Assembly (NCBI GenBank): GCA_040757715.1
Contig: JBFLWS010000001.1
Location: 279,475-343,474, forward strand
Reading direction: 5' to 3'
Length of the DNA stretch: 64,000 bases
Source: CAIMFV01 sp040757715
Lineage (GTDB): Bacteria > Pseudomonadota > Alphaproteobacteria > Caulobacterales > Caulobacteraceae
Part shown: in pieces, positions 37,612 to 45,432 of the stretch
Layout: each line of letters begins with the position of its first letter
How positions within the stretch are numbered: the stretch's first letter is position 1
Made by a program: the position numbers and the translations under genes
The notes under the pieces: generated by a model
Seen by the model: the letters and a program-made list of their open reading frames with translations, nothing else
Database searches by the model: none
What the model was told of the DNA's origin: nothing

Positions 37612-39375
37612 TCAGAACGGGTAGTAGCGGATCGAGGTGAACACCATGCTGTCCGAAGCCTTGTAGGTGTTCGGCGCACTGGCGGGGTTGCCGCTGAACA
37701 GGGCGCGCTGGGTGTAGGAGTACTGCACGCCCCACTGAACGCGGCCGAACGAACCGACGTACGGCTTGTGCCAGAAACCGCCGGTGATTTGATCCACGTA
37801 GTGGTTCACGCCCTTGCAGGTTCCGTTTTCGATGCCGCACTGCGACAGATTGACGGTCGGATCGCCGTAGCCAGCCGCGAAAGCGCCGCCGACCAGGTAA
37901 GCCTGACGCTTCAGCGACTCTTCGCCGCCGAACAGGTAGAGGTCGAGGGTCTTGTCGTAGTGCCAGGTGGCGCCGGCGAGGAACGCCACTTCTTCCAGCG
38001 GCTTCAGGTTGCCCACCGAGTCGGTGGTGACGTCGGCCAGCTGCGAGGAGCCGTAACGGCCGATGCCGCGACCGGCGATGAACGACGCTTGCGCATCGAG
38101 CACGCCCGGAACCAGGTTGGCGATCACGCCGCCGCCGAACGAACCAGCGTACACGTCCTTGTTGGACGGCGCGTTGGTGGCCGAAGGCACGGACGACGAG
38201 GAGCCAGCGCCGCCGGTGGTCGGGTTGATGAACTGACGGCCGTTGAAGTCACGCAGCAGGCCGAAAACTTCCAGGTGGGTCGGCACTTCGAGGATCTTGG
38301 TCTCGTAAGCGACCTTGGCCACGAGGTCCGGCAGCTGGTTGTAGGAGTAGTTGGTGGCGTTGAAGAAGGTCGAGTTGGCGGCCGTGCCGTTGGCCAGCGT
38401 GTTGCTGGTGTTGCCGGTGATGGTGCCAGCTTGCGAGTTTTCAGCCGAAGCCGAGACCCACAGGGTCTTGTTCAGGAAGTCGCCGGTGACGCGGATCTGG
38501 GGCTGACGGGCCCACACGAAGCCCGGGACGTATTGGGCGTCGATCTGCGGCGGGGTGACTTCGTTACGGGGCGTGATGCCCTTGGAGTTCATGGTGATCA
38601 GCGACCAGGTCTGACCGGCCAGGAGGTGCAGGCTGCCGCCGTCGAAGAAGTTGTCCCAGTCCACGGTCGCGTACACGTGACGGATGCGCGGGTTGTAGGA
38701 GTTCGACTCGTTGGAGTTGGCGGTCTGAGCGGCGCCGAGGAAATCGAGCTCGCTGTAGAAGGCCAGATGCGTATCCTTCGCCGCATCGCCCTGGATCAGG
38801 GCCGACACGCGCGACTGGCGAGCCGAGAAGCGGGTTTCGCCGATGTTGTACTGCGGGTTGTTGGCCAGCGGGATCTTGTCGAAGCGCGACGGGATGTCCG
38901 ACAGCTGGGTGCGCTGACGCCACATGGTTTCAGCCGCCAGGAAGCCGCCGAGGGTGACGGTCACGCCCTTGTAGTAGATCTTGTCGGTCTTCGGAGCGAC
39001 CTTGGCCACTTCGGTCTTCACTTCCGACTTCAGTTCGCCCGGGAGCGACTTGATCACCACGGAGTCGTGAGACACGGTTTGAGCCAGGGCGGCGTTGTCG
39101 GCCGCGGTCTTGGCTTGGGCGCCGCGAACTTCGGCCAACTCGCCGCGCAGGGCGGCCAGTTCGCCGCGCAGAGCTTCCAGCTCAGCGTGGTCCTTGGATT
39201 CCACCGGAGCCTTCACCACGGCCTTCTTGGCGTGATGCTTGGCATGGTGCTTGGCGGCGGCCTTGGCCGGAGCCTTCGCGTCGGCCTTAGCTTCGGCGGC
39301 GAAAGCCGGGGCGGCGCCGAGAGTGATGATGGCGGCGAGCGCAACGCCGCCGGCCAGATGACCCTTGATCGTCAT
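37612..39375 (-). CDS. DcaP-like trimeric outer-membrane porin
   Basis: 587 residues. Signal peptide with cleavage after AFA (residue 26), then an Ala/Lys/His-rich stretch with KHHAKHHAKK (42-51), a short coiled coil (ELEALRGELAALRGELAEVR, about 66-85) and a beta-barrel of about 440 residues ending in the C-terminal aromatic YYPF. GETRFSARQSRVSALIQGD, the acidic SELDFLG and SLHLLAGQTWSLI match the DcaP/porin pattern in which a coiled coil precedes the barrel. Probable substrates are small anionic or aromatic compounds; this is inference. It is monocistronic, with its own terminator. Codon use is strongly biased, which suggests high expression. Confidence 0.82.
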   Translation of the reverse strand: MTIKGHLAGGVALAAIITLGAAPAFAAEAKADAKAPAKAAAKHHAKHHAKKAVVKAPVESKDHAELEALRGELAALRGELAEVRGAQAKTAADNAALAQTVSHDSVVIKSLPGELKSEVKTEVAKVAPKTDKIYYKGVTVTLGGFLAAETMWRQRTQLSDIPSRFDKIPLANNPQYNIGETRFSARQSRVSALIQGDAAKDTHLAFYSELDFLGAAQTANSNESNSYNPRIRHVYATVDWDNFFDGGSLHLLAGQTWSLITMNSKGITPRNEVTPPQIDAQYVPGFVWARQPQIRVTGDFLNKTLWVSASAENSQAGTITGNTSNTLANGTAANSTFFNATNYSYNQLPDLVAKVAYETKILEVPTHLEVFGLLRDFNGRQFINPTTGGAGSSSSVPSATNAPSNKDVYAGSFGGGVIANLVPGVLDAQASFIAGRGIGRYGSSQLADVTTDSVGNLKPLEEVAFLAGATWHYDKTLDLYLFGGEESLKRQAYLVGGAFAAGYGDPTVNLSQCGIENGTCKGVNHYVDQITGGFWHKPYVGSFGRVQWGVQYSYTQRALFSGNPASAPNTYKASDSMVFTSIRYYPF

Positions 39376-40084
39376 GTTGTCAGATATCCTTCCACATCCC
39401 CGAGGCGTCGGACATCCTCCGCCCCTTAGTCGCGTCTGATAGTCACGCAGTACTACGTTTTTCTAAGCGAACTACGACAGTTTGATTACAATACGGGCGG
39501 TCAGAACGCATGATAGACAATCGTCGCATTTTTCACACATTGCGCGCAGGTCACAATTGACTCTCGTCAACACACCCGAGCGGGCGTTTGCGGCGCAACA
39601 TTGCAAATCAGCGCACGACGTTAATTGGTTGCAGTGCAGAGCGCGCTCGCCTGCCGAACGGGTGCTTACTCATTATAATAGACCTTAGATAACCAGCTTT
39701 GGTCGCTCCGCGTCGCCTGGGCCGCCAATGCAAAGGCGGACTTCACGAGGCGACTCGATCTCGCCTGGCGTGCGACCACGGCAAATTCACCCTTGACCTA
39801 TAGCCCCTAGGGGTATAGGCGGACATTGCGATCGGTGAGAGCACCCTTCGCCGCCGGACTTCGGCCCGACGCCCATCCACCAGACCGACGGACCCCATGC
39901 ACCCGCGATCTAGCCACGCGTCCCGCGAGGACGACAGTCGACGCACCACGTCGTTGTCTGATTCGTCTTCTTCGGAACGCGCCTTCGCACCGGGAAGCTG
40001 TCGCCTCTGAGATCGCCGGCCTGCGGCGATCCGCAGGCTTCAACTCCCTGGTCGGCCCCAAACCGAACCGAGAGGAGTGGCGCA
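39376..40084. other. 709-base gene-poor region between the porin and the metal-transport locus
   Basis: AT-richer than the surroundings. The left part must hold the porin promoter (AAGGA at 12 bases before its ATG is visible on the minus strand), but no clear hexamers. A perfect TATAAT at 39674-39679 has only a weak -35 (CTGCCG, 39651-39656). The palindrome at 39797 is listed separately. The last 265 bases are a long leader of the next gene; no known riboswitch was recognised. Reading frames here have no ribosome-binding site or coding pattern. Confidence 0.5.
39797..39819 (+). promoter_or_regulatory. RcnR/CsoR-like metal operator over a promoter
   Basis: Inverted repeat CCTATA-G-CCCC-TA-GGGG-TATAGG, one base short of perfect. 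The A/T-flanked C-tract/G-tract form is that of CsoR/RcnR/DmeR-family operators. TTGACC (39793-39798) just upstream could be the -35 and TATAGG (39814-39819) the -10, with a short 15-base spacer. It precedes a His-rich peptide gene and an Nramp-type transporter gene on the plus strand. Confidence 0.45.
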
Positions 40085-40279
40085 ATGTCCCACCACCTGC
40101 CCCCCATGCAGCCCCTGTGGAGCTTCGCCTCCGCGGCTGAGGCCCATCAAGACGAAGCCGTCCGTGACGCCGCCCGCGCGCCGACGGAAGAGCCGAACCT
40201 CGCCCCGCCCGTGCAGCACTGGCACGTGGGTGAAGACGGCCACGCCTTCATGCACTTCAGCGTCGAGTCCAAGGCCTGA
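40085..40279 (+). CDS. small His-rich protein of the metal-transport locus
   Basis: 64 residues, not recognised. GAGAGGAG sits 7 bases before the ATG, a good ribosome-binding site. The protein has seven His, clustered at the start (MSHHLPPMQPLW) and end (QHWHVGEDGHAFMHFSVESK), with an acidic middle. It is followed after 61 bases by the Nramp-type gene and preceded by a metal-type palindrome, so metal handling or leader-peptide control are both possible. A competing frame starting at 40077 has no ribosome-binding site in register and is rejected. Confidence 0.55.
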   Translation: MSHHLPPMQPLWSFASAAEAHQDEAVRDAARAPTEEPNLAPPVQHWHVGEDGHAFMHFSVESKA

Positions 40280-40340
40280 TCGGCGAAGCGCCGTTCAAGT
40301 CTAACTCATTGTGTTTCGCGCCAAGATTAGCGAGGGCGCC

Positions 40341-41809
40341 ATGACTGATACGCTCCACCGTCCCAACGCCGCAGCCAAGCCGGCTACGGCGTCGCCGCCG
40401 CCAAGCGCTCATCTTGATTCGGCGCATGTCGGCGACATCAAGGGCGCCCTCGGCGCCATCTCCCAGCATGACCATGGCGAGCGCACCACCTGGCGCGCTC
40501 GTCTGATCACCCTCGCGGCCATCGTCGGTCCCGGTCTCATCGTCATGGTGGGCGACAATGACGCCGGCGCCTTCGGCACCTACGCCCAGGCGGGTCAGAC
40601 CTATGGCGCCAGCCTGATGTGGACCCTGCTGTTGCTGGTGCCCGTGCTCTACGTGAACCAGGAGATGGTCCTGCGTCTGGGCGCGGTCACCGGCGTCGGC
40701 CACGCACGGCTTATCTTCGCCCGCTTCGGCCGCTTCTGGGGCGCGTTCAGCCTCGTCGACCTCGTCCTGCTCAACGCCCTTACCATCGTCACCGAGTTTA
40801 TCGGCGTGACGCTTGGCCTCGACTATCTCGGCGTGCCGCGTCTGTGGGGCGTCATCGCCGCCGCCGTCGCCACCATCGGCGCCGCCAGCACCGGCAACTT
40901 CCAGCGCTTTGAGCGCTTTATGATCGTGCTTGTGGGGGGCAGCCTGGCCCTCATCCCGGTGGCCCTGACCCTGCATCCGCCGGGCGCGCTGATGGCGCAC
41001 GACTTCCTCGTGCCGAATCTCCCTGCGGGCGGCAAGCTGAGCGAAGTGATGCTGCTGATCATCGCCATCGTCGGCACCACCATCGCCCCCTGGCAGCTGT
41101 TCTTCCAGCAGAGTTATGTGATCGACAAGCGCATCACCCCGCGCTTCATGATCTACGAAAAGATCGACCTGTGGATCGGCATCGGCTTCGTGGTGGTGGG
41201 CGCGGTGGCTCTCATCGCCATTTCCGCCGCAGCCCCACGGACGCCCTCGCCTTCTATCTCGTCTATGCCGGCCTCGTGGCCCTCGCCGCCACGCTGGTGC
41301 TGATCCCGGGCACGCCGCTCGGCCTCCTCACCAATGCGGTGCAGACCCTGGCGGGCGTGCTCTTGCCCAGCGCCACCGTGTTCCTGCTCTTGCTCTGCAA
41401 CGACAAGTCGGTGCTCGGCCCGTGGCGCAACGGCCGCTGGCTCAACCTCTTCACCGGAGCGGTGATCGCCGTCCTGGTCATGCTGTCGGTGATTCTCACC
41501 GCCGCGGTGCTGTTCCCCGACCTGGGCGAGGGCATGATCTTCGGCGTGCTGGGCGGCGGCGGTCTGTTCGCCTTCCTCGCCTGGAGCGGCATTCAACTCC
41601 GAGGGCAGCTGCGCGGGCGCGCCGCCACGTCCCCCATCGACCGCAGCGGCAAGACGAACTGGCGCATGCTCCCGGTGGACCTTCTCCCCCCTCGCGCCAT
41701 GACCCTGGCCGAAAAAATGTGGATGGGGGTGCTGCGCGGCTACCTCGTGCTCGCCGGCGGTCTCGTGCTGGTGCGCATCCTGCAACTCGCCTTCCAGGCG
41801 GCTCACTGA
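40341..41809 (+). pseudogene. Nramp-family divalent metal transporter, disrupted by internal deletion and frameshift
   Basis: From ATG 40341 (after GAGGG) the protein reads as an Nramp transporter up to ISAAA at about 41232. TM1 has GPGLIVMVGDNDAGAFGTYA (DNDAG in place of the usual DPGN), and TM6 TTIAPWQLFFQQSYVID in place of the MPHN motif; both are traits of the Nramp-related magnesium transporter clade. The frame then changes by one base, and from about 41231 the other frame reads RSPTDALAFYLVYAGLVALA through PGTPLGLLTNAVQTLAGVLL to the stop at 41809. In homologues these parts are separated by a further stretch with about two helices. The gene has thus lost an out-of-frame internal segment and is probably inactive. 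A sequencing error alone would not explain the missing part. Confidence 0.75.
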
Positions 41810-41821
41810 TCGCCGCGCCGC

Positions 41822-41850
41822 TTGCCAAGCGCTGGCGCAACGGATAACGG
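41822..41850 (+). promoter_or_regulatory. possible promoter of tRNA-Leu
   Basis: TTGCCA (41822-41827), 17-base spacer, TAACGG (41845-41850), 18 bases before the tRNA. Moderate match only. Confidence 0.4.
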
Positions 41851-41868
41851 CTTGATCCCCTCGCAGGG

Positions 41869-41953
41869 GCGGATGTGGCGGAACTGGTAGACGCACTGGA
41901 TTTAGGTTCCAGCGCCGCGAGGCGTGGAGGTTCGAGCCCTCTCATCCGCACCA
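41869..41953 (+). tRNA. tRNA-Leu (TAG)
   Basis: 85 bases with encoded CCA and the long variable arm of a class II tRNA. Acceptor GCGGATG pairs with CATCCGC; the anticodon arm CTGGA-TTTAGGT-TCCAG shows anticodon TAG; the T arm contains GGTTCGAGCC. It lies between the broken Nramp gene and tig. Confidence 0.97.
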
Positions 41954-42148
41954 GGGTCTTCGCGGAGGCCCCGAGACCATCATCCTCGCGCGTTTATGCT
42001 TTGACGGCGACGCGGGCCATGACATAAGACCCCGATCGCCGCTCGCGGACGTTAAGTTCCGGGCGGCGTCGGCATTTTTCCCGCAGGGCCGAAGGATTGG
42101 GCGCCAAGACGTGCGCCCCGGCGGCGGTTGTTGACGGAAGACCAGAGC

Positions 42149-43516
42149 ATGTCGATTCAGATTGTTGAGAAGTCGGGCGAGGGCCTGAGCCGCGTCTATG
42201 GCGTGACCGTTCCGGTCGGCGAGCTGAATGAGCGCCTCACCGCCAAGATCGAAGAGATCCGCCCGAAGATGAACCTGAAGGGCTTCCGCCCCGGCAAGGT
42301 CCCCGCCGCCCACGTGCGCAAGCTCTATGGCAAGGGCCTGATGCAGGAGATCGTGCAGGAAGCCGTCACCGAGGGCCAGTCCAAGGCCCTGGCCGACGCC
42401 AAGCGCCGCCCCGCCGCCGAGCCGGACATCAATCTCGACCAGGCCGTGTTCAACGAAGTGCTGGAAGGCCGCGGCGACCTCGCGTTCGATCTCTCCTTTG
42501 AGCTGATGCCCGAATTCGAGCCCATGGACTTCGCCGGCGTCGAGCTGACCCGCCCCACCTACGAGCCCACCGATGAAGAGGTGGGCGAGGCGCTGAAGGG
42601 CATCGCCGAACAGAACCGCACCTATGAAAAGAAGGGCGGCAAGGCCCCCAAGGCCGCTGAAGGCGACATGGTGGTCATCGACTTCCTCGGCCGCATCGAC
42701 GGCGAGGCCTTCGAAGGCGGCGCGGCGGAAGACGCCGAACTGGTGATCGGCTCGGGCCGCTTCATCCCCGGCTTCGAAGACCAGCTCAAGGGCGCCAAGG
42801 CCGGCGCCGAGCTCACCGTGTCGGTCACCTTCCCCGAGGAATACCCGGTGGACACCCTGAAGGGCCGCCCCGCCGAGTTCGAAGTGAAGGTGAAGGAAAT
42901 TCGCGCCGCCAAGGACTCCGAGCTCGACGACGCCTTCGCGGAAAAGCTGGGGCTGGAAAACGTGGCTGCCCTGCGCGAAGCCGTGAAGGGCCAGCTCGCC
43001 CAGCAATACGCCGGCGCCAGCCGCTTCAAGCTGAAGCGCGCCCTCTTGGACGTGCTGGACGAAAAGCACGCCTTCGAGCTGCCGCCGCGCATGGTGGAGA
43101 ACGAGTTCGGCGTGATCTGGTCGCAGGTGGAGGCCGAGCGCGCCGCCGGCGAACTGTCCGACGAGGACAAGGAAAAGACCGAAGAGCAGCTGCGCACGGA
43201 ATATCGCAAGATCGCTGAGCGCCGGGTGCGCCTGGGCCTCGTCCTGGCCGAGATCGGCGCCCGCAACAATGTGCAGGTCACCGAGCAGGAAATGAACGCC
43301 GCCCTGATCGCCGAGGCCCGCCGCTATCCGGGCCAGGAGCGTCAGGTGATCGAGTTCTACCGTCAGAACCCCAATGCCTCCGCCCAGCTGCGCGCGCCGG
43401 TCTATGAGGAAAAGGTGGTGGACCTGATCTTTGCCGCGGCCAAGATCACCGACAAGCCGGTGAGCAAGGACGAGCTGCTGGCCGACGACGATCTGCCGGA
43501 AGGCTATGCGGCCTAA
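42149..43516 (+). CDS. tig: trigger factor
   Basis: Ribosome-bound chaperone and peptidyl-prolyl isomerase that meets nascent chains at the L23 exit. The ATG at 42149 (455 residues) gives MSIQIVEKSGEGLSRVYGVT; GGAAG lies 10 bases upstream, and a TTG at 42128 is less likely. The ribosome-binding signature KGFRPGKVPAAHVRKLYG is at about 43-60, the FKBP domain at about 160-250 (GDMVVIDFLGRIDGEAFEGG; GRFIPGFEDQLKGAKAG), and the helical C-terminal chaperone domain follows. Conserved upstream neighbour of clpP-clpX-lon. Confidence 0.96.
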   Translation: MSIQIVEKSGEGLSRVYGVTVPVGELNERLTAKIEEIRPKMNLKGFRPGKVPAAHVRKLYGKGLMQEIVQEAVTEGQSKALADAKRRPAAEPDINLDQAVFNEVLEGRGDLAFDLSFELMPEFEPMDFAGVELTRPTYEPTDEEVGEALKGIAEQNRTYEKKGGKAPKAAEGDMVVIDFLGRIDGEAFEGGAAEDAELVIGSGRFIPGFEDQLKGAKAGAELTVSVTFPEEYPVDTLKGRPAEFEVKVKEIRAAKDSELDDAFAEKLGLENVAALREAVKGQLAQQYAGASRFKLKRALLDVLDEKHAFELPPRMVENEFGVIWSQVEAERAAGELSDEDKEKTEEQLRTEYRKIAERRVRLGLVLAEIGARNNVQVTEQEMNAALIAEARRYPGQERQVIEFYRQNPNASAQLRAPVYEEKVVDLIFAAAKITDKPVSKDELLADDDLPEGYAA

Positions 43517-43564
43517 GCATAATTCGATCTGCCTAATTCGATTTGCGGGAGTCGGATTTTTCGT

Positions 43565-43589
43565 CCGAAAACCGGTTCCCGCATTTCGG
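43565..43589. repeat. dispersed palindromic repeat, copy 2
   Basis: Core beginning CCGAAAACCGGTTCCC and ending ATTTCGG, in the tig-clpP gap. Same element as at 11780 and 61713; flanks (GATTTTTCGT left, AAAATGCTC right) extend the resemblance. Confidence 0.8.
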
Positions 43590-43780
43590 AAAATGCTCAA
43601 AAGGCGCTAACCGCCTGTCCATAAATCGCGGCGAGGATGTCGCACCCTCGCCCGTGTCGCCAACTGCCGTCTTGCAAGCTGCGCGGGCCGGGGCGATATC
43701 GGAAGGGGGGCGATCGGCGCGGCCGACTCGCCGCACATTACACGTCGGTCCATTCGGCACGTCGAGAAAAGGCTTGGTCT

Positions 43781-44410
43781 ATGCGCGATCCTGACAGCGT
43801 TATGATGAATCTCGTCCCCATGGTGGTCGAGCAGACCAGCCGCGGCGAGCGGGCGTTCGACATCTTCTCCCGCCTCTTGAAGGAGCGGATCATTTTCCTC
43901 ACCGGACCGTTCGAGGACGGCATGGCCGCGCTGATCACCGCGCAGCTCTTGTTCCTGGAATCGGAGAACCCGAAGAAGGAAATCTCCATGTACATCAACT
44001 CGCCGGGCGGGGTGGTGACCAGCGGCATGGCCATCTACGACACCATGCAATACATCAAGAGCCCGGTCTCCACCGTGTGCATCGGCATGGCGGCCTCCAT
44101 GGGCTCGTTCATCCTCGGCGCCGGGGCCAAGGGCCAGCGCATCGCGCTCCCCAACGCCCGCATCATGGTGCACCAGCCCTCCGGCGGCTTCCGCGGCCAG
44201 GCCTCGGACATCGAGCGTCACGCCGAGGACATCATCAAGACCAAGCGGCGCATGAACGAGCTCTACGCCAAGCACACCGGCCAGCCGGTGGAGGTGATCG
44301 AGCGCGCCCTCGACCGCGACAACTTCATGACCGCCGATGAAGCCCGCGCCTTCGGTCTGGTGGACCACGTCTATGAGAGCCGCGAAGGCCCCGAACTGGC
44401 GGCGGTGTAA
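43781..44410 (+). CDS. clpP: ATP-dependent Clp protease proteolytic subunit
   Basis: Serine peptidase barrel that degrades substrates unfolded by ClpX or ClpA; essential in Caulobacter, where ClpXP removes CtrA and other cell-cycle regulators. The ATG at 43781 gives the expected MRDPDSVMMNLVPMVVEQTS, after AAAGG. Catalytic triad: Ser106 in GMAASMGSF, His131 in ARIMVHQPSGG, Asp180 in ERALDRDNFM. 209 residues, normal length. It ends at a strong terminator before the convergent cicA. Confidence 0.97.
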   Translation: MRDPDSVMMNLVPMVVEQTSRGERAFDIFSRLLKERIIFLTGPFEDGMAALITAQLLFLESENPKKEISMYINSPGGVVTSGMAIYDTMQYIKSPVSTVCIGMAASMGSFILGAGAKGQRIALPNARIMVHQPSGGFRGQASDIERHAEDIIKTKRRMNELYAKHTGQPVEVIERALDRDNFMTADEARAFGLVDHVYESREGPELAAV

Positions 44411-44459
44411 GCCAATACCCCAGCCCATCCTCGCGTGAGCGAGGTCTGGAAATATAAGA

Positions 44460-44495
44460 TGCGCGCGGTCTCAGGATCGCGCGCATTTGTTTTTT
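44460..44495 (+). terminator. intrinsic terminator of clpP
   Basis: Hairpin TGCGCGCGGTC / GATCGCGCGCA with a short loop (44460-44485), followed by TTTGTTTTTT. It sits between the convergent clpP and cicA. Confidence 0.85.
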
Positions 44496-44509
44496 GCGGA
44501 AGAAATCCC

Positions 44510-45190
44510 TTACCCCCGGCCGGGGTCGCCCACGAACAGGCGCATATATTTCTCGTCGGCCATGGCCAGCATGGGCCGGTCGGCCTCGGTGTCGCCATAG
44601 GCGGCGGCCAGGCGCACATCGTCGCCCAACACTTCCCGAATCCGCTTCGGCTTCTCCTGGCCCCGGCAATTGCGGCCGTCGAAACCACCCTCGACGCGAT
44701 CATTCATGTCAAAACGCAGGCGCGTGCCGATCAAAAGATCGGCGCCAAGACCGCGGGCGAAGGGGGCGACGATGGACTCCGGCGAGGCCGAGACGATCAC
44801 CAGCCGCGCGCCGTTGTGGCGATAGCGGCGCCAGGTCTTCACGGCGTCCGGACGCAACAGGAACGGCGCTGCGGCCGAGGCGAACTCCAGCGCTTCCCCT
44901 TCCAGGGTAGCCCGCGGCACGCCCTTGAGGAACACGCGCACGGCCTTGGCTTTCAAGCGACCCGGATCGCGATGGAACAGATAGGAGAAGGCGGCCGGGA
45001 ACAGGCGCGCCATGCCGAACCAGTAGCTCATCGGACCGATCCGCCAGCGCAGAAAGGCCATGAAACAGTCGCGCGTGGTCAGCGTGCCGTCGAAATCGAA
45101 GGCCACGATGGGGCCGGCCCGATCCATGGAGGAGCGGGAGCCGCCGCCGGGGCGCTGGTTATCTTCGTACGACGTCACCATATGGTGCAC
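44510..45190 (-). CDS. cicA: HAD-superfamily phosphotransferase CicA
   Basis: 226 residues. HAD motif I FDFDGTLTTRDCFMAFL (about 31-47), motif II in VIVSASPESIVAPFA (about 130-144), and motif III/IV with KPKRIREVLG and AAYGDTEADRPMLAMAD (about 195-211) define an HAD-IB hydrolase. Its position between clpP and clpX, on the opposite strand, is that of Caulobacter cicA, whose precise dosage was reported to be critical for growth and morphology. Two starts, 45190 and 45181 (Met4), are both possible. Substrate is unknown. Confidence 0.85.
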   Translation of the reverse strand: MHHMVTSYEDNQRPGGGSRSSMDRAGPIVAFDFDGTLTTRDCFMAFLRWRIGPMSYWFGMARLFPAAFSYLFHRDPGRLKAKAVRVFLKGVPRATLEGEALEFASAAAPFLLRPDAVKTWRRYRHNGARLVIVSASPESIVAPFARGLGADLLIGTRLRFDMNDRVEGGFDGRNCRGQEKPKRIREVLGDDVRLAAAYGDTEADRPMLAMADEKYMRLFVGDPGRG

Positions 45191-45315
45191 TCCAAACCCT
45201 ATCGGGGACTTTTATGCAAGGGAGGCGCCGTAGCGGCGCCATGCCTCTTGCACGGAAGGAAGGTCCTGTGCTCGAATGCTTTTCCGTCCGTCGTCAGGGT
45301 TCCGTTAGCCTTCCG

Positions 45316-45338
45316 GCGTATAACCTGTTTATACGCCT
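45316..45338. promoter_or_regulatory. inverted repeat in the cicA-clpX divergent gap
   Basis: GGCGTATAA-N5-TTATACGCC, a perfect 9-bp dyad, located 95 bases before clpX and 126 before cicA. Its size and symmetry fit a dimeric repressor site for one or both divergent genes. No regulator is identified. Confidence 0.5.
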
Positions 45339-45432
45339 GCCGTTGGGCCAAGCGTGTCGGAATGTTGCGGAACCGGACGAGGGTCGTCTGGCGCGCCGTA
45401 CTCAAGCCGCCGCGGAATTGTGAGATACGCCT

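Noticed and set aside
39482..39688. 68-codon frame between porin and metal locus
   Set aside because: No ribosome-binding site and no coding-type codon bias; looks like chance in an AT-richer stretch.
39826..40140. 104-codon frame in the leader of the His-rich peptide
   Set aside because: No ribosome-binding site, Arg/Pro-rich composition, and overlaps the better-supported 64-residue gene in another frame.
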